Positions 58,517 to 64,000 of a DNA stretch of 64,000 bases are shown here, piece after piece. The translations under genes and the position numbers were made by a program. The stretch is from the NCBI GenBank assembly GCA_000711775.1, contig ARYC01001893.1, positions 1-64,000 of the forward strand. Reading direction: 5' to 3'. The notes below the pieces were generated by a model that saw only the letters and a program-made list of their open reading frames with translations, searched no databases and was not told where the DNA came from. The DNA is from Oxytricha trifallax. Taxonomy: Eukaryota > Ciliophora > Spirotrichea > Sporadotrichida > Oxytrichidae. How positions within the stretch are numbered: the first letter of the stretch is position 1; the number at the start of each line of letters is the position of its first letter.

Positions 58517-60514
58517 GAAATTCTATTTAAATTGAGTATTAAATTTTCAAATAATATATAATATTTTAATTGTTTAAATTTATAATAAAAATATTTTATT
58601 TTTATAAATAAGTATTGTAATTAAATTTTTAACAAGGTGATTTTCACATTTTTTATATTCTAGATTATATAAGAATTTAAATAGCTTATTTAAAATTATT
58701 TAAAATTCAAGCAGACTTGACTAATGAAATAAAAGTAGAGAACATTTTATAATAAATATATATTTTTGTATTTGCAATCTGAAAATAAATTAAATTTTTT
58801 TCTCTAAAAATAATAAAAAATAGATTGATTTAATTTGAAATTTTCTCATAATTTTTATAAATTTAGCTTTATATTTATTTCTAATTTAATATTTTATAGT
58901 ATAATATAGAAAATATTAGCTAATATATGAATCTAAATATAGCTTACTAAGTGAAATATTTGCAAAATTATTAATTCATTATGAAAATTGAATCTAGAAT
59001 AGATTTATATTGGTAGTGAATCGCATAAGACAAGGGAATTCATAAAAAAAGAATAAATAAATACTTTGTTATTTACTAATAAAAATTAATGAATTATATA
59101 GATTAAGCCCATTAAATAGGTTATTATATAGTGTAAGAATCATGATTTTTGAAATGGTCAGTATAGATCACAGTTATTTTTATTTTTAAGCTACGTTGAA
59201 AATTTAAAGATTTAAACAATTTTCCTTTCATACTAGCTCCTTAAGATTTTAAACAAGAGGCTTTCATAATTTTTCAATATTAAAACAAGCCTCCAACAAT
59301 GTTCTGAAACTAATCACATTGTGATATTCACAATAAAATTTGAGATTGAGATATGGTGACATCTGTTAATTCTAGATGTAGATATGAAAAATATCACTAA
59401 TGAGTTGTGACTTCAACTGTGAGATCAGGGCATCAATGCCTTTAAATAATATATATATTCGAGTTGATTCTTAAATTTTAAAGAAATATTGAAAATAAAT
59501 ATTCATTTTTCCTGCTATATTATTTTATTCAATCTAAATATTACTATTTTGTGAATGAATTATATAAATATTAGAATAAAATATATTAATAAATTAGCGA
59601 ACTTTATTTCTGCAAACTTAAACTTATACTAAAATATTAAAAACAAACTGTCATTAACTATTTGGCTTTTGTATTTTATGATATATTTTTAATAGGTAGA
59701 TATTGTTTTTACTTTTAAATGCCAAAATAAAACTCCAATTAAATTTGAATCTTTTATTTGCAATTAAAATTAACAAAGAAAAGCTTATACTAACTAAATA
59801 ATTATTTTAAATAATTTAATTAAGAAATTAATGTAGCTTTGAAATAGAAAATATTAATAATCCAAATTAGTGAATTTTATTTTAATTTAATTTAAGAAAG
59901 TAAGAATTTTAATTTAATAGTACATCTTAATTACTAATACTTTCATGGAATTATTTATTTAAACTAGATTATAATTGTATTCAATGTTTTAATATTAATA
60001 TGAAATAAAATCTCTTAAAAGATACAATTTGTTCATAATAAACTATTATAGAAATTCTAAATAAACCAAAAGAAGATAATTCAGTTATGATCCTAAAACA
60101 TTGTAATAAATTTAAAATCAATTTTAGATAAATATTTATTAAAATTAATAATTGTATTTTAATCTTAATATCCAAATCATTATGTTTTTATCATTTATAA
60201 ATCAAATCAAATCAAATAAAAACTTTGAAGAATTACATCCGTTTTATAGGAATAATTCATTAAGTTTTGATATTCAAATTTTGATGCACATTTTCATTTC
60301 CTTATTCATTATAGTTCATTCCTATACCAAGTTTTCTACCACTTATTCGAAAATAATCGGGATTTAACTATGAATTTAATTAATAGTATTCAAACAATGT
60401 CAATTTATATAAGACTAACGATACTATAGTATCGCATGTAATGAGTGAGTTTATTTTATCAAGTTAATCCAAGAATACCAAAATAAATTGACTTTAGTTA
60501 CCTTTATTTCGTTG
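58517..60514. other. Duplicated AT-rich flank
   Basis: Nearly identical to 38926-40946. No gene. Confidence 0.5.
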
Positions 60515-62199
60515 TATAAATGGGTGTTGATACCAGGACGTCCCAGACTCACCAGGATGTCCCAGAGAATTTAAAAGTATAAGAAAAATTCAAAACCGTT
60601 GCACGAAGTATAAAAAAAAGGATTAAATAAGAATCTTATCAGGCTGAGTCAAGGGGTGTTACCCCTAGCGGTGTAATGAATGGCAGAGCCCATCCTACGA
60701 TAGCAAATCAAAATAATTAACAGCAGGGATCAAGGGGGCTTAGCTCTTTTTGAAGAATTGGAGTCAACGCCTCTCAAAAAATTTCTAAAGGTGATATTTA
60801 TGAATAAGTGAAAAAATGATATTTAATCGTTAAATTATAATCGTTAATAATTAATTAATATAAATACACATGAAACCATTTTAATTAAATAATCATACAA
60901 GATCACTTAGACATGATACATAAGCATTTTTTTAATTGTTAGCATTTGGCATACTATCAATTAATATTTAACGTTTGAAATTCTAATCATTACTATAAAT
61001 CAAGAATACTTTATCAAAAAGGATATAGACGTGCTTTTACGATTGTGAGAATAAACAATGTCGCACACATAAACTATTAAAAATGGTTTAAAAAATCTTG
61101 TCCCAATACATACTCTTTGCAAGTATTGCGAAAGATCCTGTTAATTTATTTTCCTAATATTAGAAATATTAGTGAACTGTTGATGATATAATAAAGTTTT
61201 CAGATTAAAGCATGTGGTGCATCTGTAATAAAGTTTTGTGGAATTTTATAAGAATTATTAAGACTTAATTAAAGCTTGAGCAAGATAGCTATCTTTTACA
61301 AGGTCATGTTCAGATGAACGAAACTTAAAAGTTAAGAAAATAATTAATTTTTATTTATTTAAAATAAAAATACATATAAATATATCTAAAGTATGCCATT
61401 TTCTTACTCTTAATATATATATATATATATAAAATAAATTTTAAATTAATAAAAAATTTCCCAACATTAAATAAAATTAAGGCTTAATGCAACTGTAATT
61501 ATTGATAATAACTTTTTTTTACAATTTTTAATTTTATATTTAATTTTTGATTATTTGAATGATATTTCTAAACAAGATATGTTATCCAATTATAAAAATA
61601 ATAAATTTTCCTATTTTTGATTAGCAGAATATATTAGAATTAAAAAAACTAAGTATAATTAAAATATATGATCTTGCATGACATATATAAGGTTAATGCA
61701 TCCTCTGTCATCTCACATTAAAATACTGATAATTGCATATATAATGTGCTTTCAGCATTTATTTATCAACTATTATTCATCAAATTATATGGTTATTATT
61801 ATTTTTTTAATAAAAAAACAATAACAACAAGTTTTTAAAGCTTTATATATAACTCTAGTAATATTAAATTTAAAATTCACACATAAATAGTAAAATTTGT
61901 ATGCTAAATTTTATAATTTATATTTGATTTAAATAAAACATATTTTTATAAAATAAAATGTATTTCAGCAATATGAAAAACTTTATTTAAATGAAAAGGT
62001 TTAATAAAATTAGCTTTTTTCAAGTAACCTTTCTTTGATTATTATTTATAATTAATAAGAATTTATTTTTAAAAGAAATAGTAAATTTATTTTTTTACAC
62101 TAATATATAAAATCTGGACGTCCCGGTGATCCTGTGACGTCCTGATATTCTCGGGACGTCCTGATTTTCTTGGGACGTCCCGGTGTCAACACCCGTATA
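60515..62199. mobile_element. GGACGTCC element T2, 1.7 kb
   Basis: Left GGGTGTTGATACCAGGACGTCC, right with three ACGTCC-type repeats then GGACGTCCCGGTGTCAACACC, TATA at both borders. Same layout as T1 without its two nested insertions, so it shows the ancestral form. No long open frame. Confidence 0.8.
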
Positions 62200-62600
62200 A
62201 ATAATATTTTTAAATTAATTTTCCAATTTTGAATCTATAAAAACCATGACAACTTAAATTGTAAGTTCTTTAATGATTTATTGATAATTATCTTTTGAAA
62301 AATAGAAGGTGCCTCAGACTTCTTAGAAGAAGAAAGCATCGATTATTAAGTATATACATTACAAAGATTGTAAAATTCCTTTTAGACTTACCCTAATTCC
62401 TTTTGGATCTCTGAAGTTTAACTGGCATGGACTTTATTGAATGCATTCTCAAATATTAAAAATTCTAATCGTAAAAAGTTTGATTCTTTTTTGAATACTG
62501 ATTTTTATTTAAAATCAAAATAAATTGAGTTATCTTAGCATTTTATCAATTTTCAAAGAAGTTAACAAATTTATTACGATGTTAGCTATTAAATAGTAAT
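62200..62600. other. Flank between T2 and copy 7
   Basis: No gene; matches 44174-44582. Confidence 0.45.
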
Positions 62601-62694
62601 TAAAGGAGGATTCTCGCCTTAACTTATAATTTATATAATTGCAACAAATATTTTTTTGTTTGAAGTCTCAATATCATCTCATAATATCATTAAA
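62601..62694 (+). promoter_or_regulatory. Conserved upstream block, copy 7
   Basis: Same block as before copy 1, with small changes (AGGAGGATTCTCGCC). Confidence 0.5.
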
Positions 62695-64000
62695 ATGGAA
62701 AGTTCATTTTTAAACTGCCTCAATTGCTCAAATTCATACGATTTGACTTCTCACATTCCAATCATACTTGATTGTGATTGATTTTTTATTCAATTAATTA
62801 ATTAGTAGTGATTAGTTTTGTTTATATATTCTAAATCATTGTGGAGATGAGATCTGCCTTGACTGCTATTAAAACAAACTCGTTTTAAAACAAGATGGAA
62901 CTTATGCATGTTGTTTCGACAGAGAGCATGAGATTGAAAAAAGAGAGAAGCCTATCTAAAATAGGAAAATCATCAACAAACTCAAATCTATGGATGTGCT
63001 CAGATTAGAAAATAATATTTAAAAATTAGTGTGTGAGAAGCACAATGATTATTACTCAGAGTACTACTGCCCTTAATGCGATAAAATTGTTTGTTACATG
63101 TGCTCGCAACTTGACCACTCAATATTAATTAATAATTAAAAAAAATCACATTTTTTAATTTACCATTTTACCAAGGCAGAGTATAAATAATTTTAAAAAT
63201 AAATACTTAGATCTATTAAGCATTAAGGAAAAAGCTTATAATATGTGTCTATTTATTTAGGAATTACTTAAAATTTTGAATTCAATAAATATTGAACTAA
63301 TCTCATAATGGAGGCAAATTGCATAAGGTTAACTCTGAAAACTTTAAGGATTATCTTGATTACATTAACCCACTCTTAGACAAATATTTTAGGAAAACAT
63401 TTGATATGAAAAAATATAAATAATTTATTAAAAAAAAAATAAAATTATGGCATTTAAATTTCTTGAAAATTAATCAATGTGACACTTGATGTTTAGGAAT
63501 ATAATATTTTTCTAGGCTTTACTATGGTGCCACCCATCTATCTAAAACATGAAACGAGATAACTAAACCCTAGTTTTGGCATTATCATAAACTAAACAAT
63601 CACAAAAAACTATAATCCCGTAATTTTGCTTCCTGGATAAGATAGAAGGATGCCGCCAATAGTAAAGTCCATTAAAATTTAAATTTTGTTACAAACAAGT
63701 TCTATATTCTATAGGTTTAAGCAAAGTTAATTCCAACAATTTTTATTATTAATATATTAATTATCAATGTTTTTCCAAAATTAAATGTATTCCAACATTA
63801 ACTTGAAATGATCTCTAACTTAAAGAGCAAACTTAATAATAATATCAGCTAAGCTTAAATACTTTCAAGCAATGACTTTATTCTAAATTATTTCTTTATA
63901 TACTTCATCTTGATGCTGAACTTAATAATAATAAAATAATATTTTTTATAACAACGCCAAGCTTTTGTTAAAGGACTTTGTGAAGTAAGAAGATTAAAGT
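62695..64000 (+). CDS. RING / B-box / coiled-coil protein, copy 7 (A type), partial at window end
   Basis: ATG 62695; runs off the window in the coiled coil (NNAKLLLKDFVKQED). Segments: 62695-62776, 62838-63008, 63025-63126, 63288-63386, 63799-63921, 63950-64000. RING-like LNCLNC..LDCGDEICLDC, HEIEKREKPIQNRKIINKL, B-box CEKHNDYYSEYYC.., then NQSHNGGKLHKVNSENF. In this copy the stretch between SNDF and MLNN is in frame without any further removal (DFILNYFF..), unlike copies 1, 2, 3 and 5. The TLDc domain would lie beyond the window. Confidence 0.7.
62771..62837 (+). other. IES, 67 bp, pointer ATTGTG (copy 7, RING)
   Basis: Repeats at 62771-62776 and 62838-62843. Shortest insert at this site. 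Confidence 0.75.
63004..63024 (+). other. IES, 21 bp, pointer ATTAG (copy 7)
   Basis: Repeats at 63004-63008 and 63025-63029. One pointer base less than in copies 1, 3 and 5, because the left copy has changed. Confidence 0.7.
63121..63287 (+). other. IES, 167 bp, pointer AATATT (copy 7)
   Basis: Repeats at 63121-63126 and 63288-63293. Confidence 0.7.
63385..63800. mobile_element. MITE-derived IES, TA pointer (copy 7)
   Basis: Same site as in copies 1, 3 and 5; worn left end TATTTTAGGAAAACATTTGA; excision gives DK-QLEMISNL. Confidence 0.75.
63919..63949 (+). other. IES, 31 bp, pointer AAC (copy 7)
   Basis: Repeats at 63919-63921 and 63950-63952. Joins LML to NNAKLLL. Confidence 0.6.

Overview
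This window looks like germline (micronuclear) DNA of a ciliate, most likely a spirotrich/hypotrich. Three things support this. (1) Long protein-coding stretches appear only when TAA and TAG are read as Gln and TGA is the sole stop. (2) The genes are cut by AT-rich inserts that lack GT..AG ends. Each insert lies between short direct repeats of 2-9 bp (pointers), and removing the insert plus one repeat rejoins the protein, which is the hallmark of internal eliminated sequences (IESs). (3) The DNA is crowded with small transposons and foldback elements. The UGA stop argues against Euplotes, and non-TA pointers argue against Paramecium-type IESs. No species is claimed.

The main content is an array of seven paralogous genes, all on the + strand, starting at about 2928, 15846, 26605, 36181, 44678, 55356 and 62695 (the last is cut by the window end). 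Each encodes an N-terminal RING-like zinc finger, a B-box zinc finger, a coiled-coil region and a C-terminal TLDc domain: a TRIM-like architecture ending in TLDc. Two types exist. The A type (copies 1, 2, 3, 5, 7) carries an extra central segment. The shorter B type (copies 4, 6) runs from the coiled coil directly into TLDc. Both B copies carry frameshifts and lost zinc ligands and look degenerate. From copy 3 onward the array is A-B-A-B-A with a period of about 18-19 kb, so it grew by tandem duplication of an A+B unit.

Mobile elements and repeats fill the rest: ten copies of a palindromic MITE (TA target duplication, TATTGTAGGAATAC ends), four of which form the same IES in copies 1, 3, 5 and 7; several foldback/TIR elements with 8-bp target duplications (hAT-like), one of them splitting the TLDc of copy 5; two full insertions and two fragments of non-LTR-like retroelements with ATT-type 3' tails and 12-15-bp target duplications, one holding a 361-codon open frame; and two related 1.7-3.2 kb elements with GGACGTCC-rich ends. 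Between these, intergenic DNA is very AT-rich. Much of it is only recognisable as homologous flanks of the array units. I see no rRNA, convincing tRNA, CRISPR array or bacterial-type operon.
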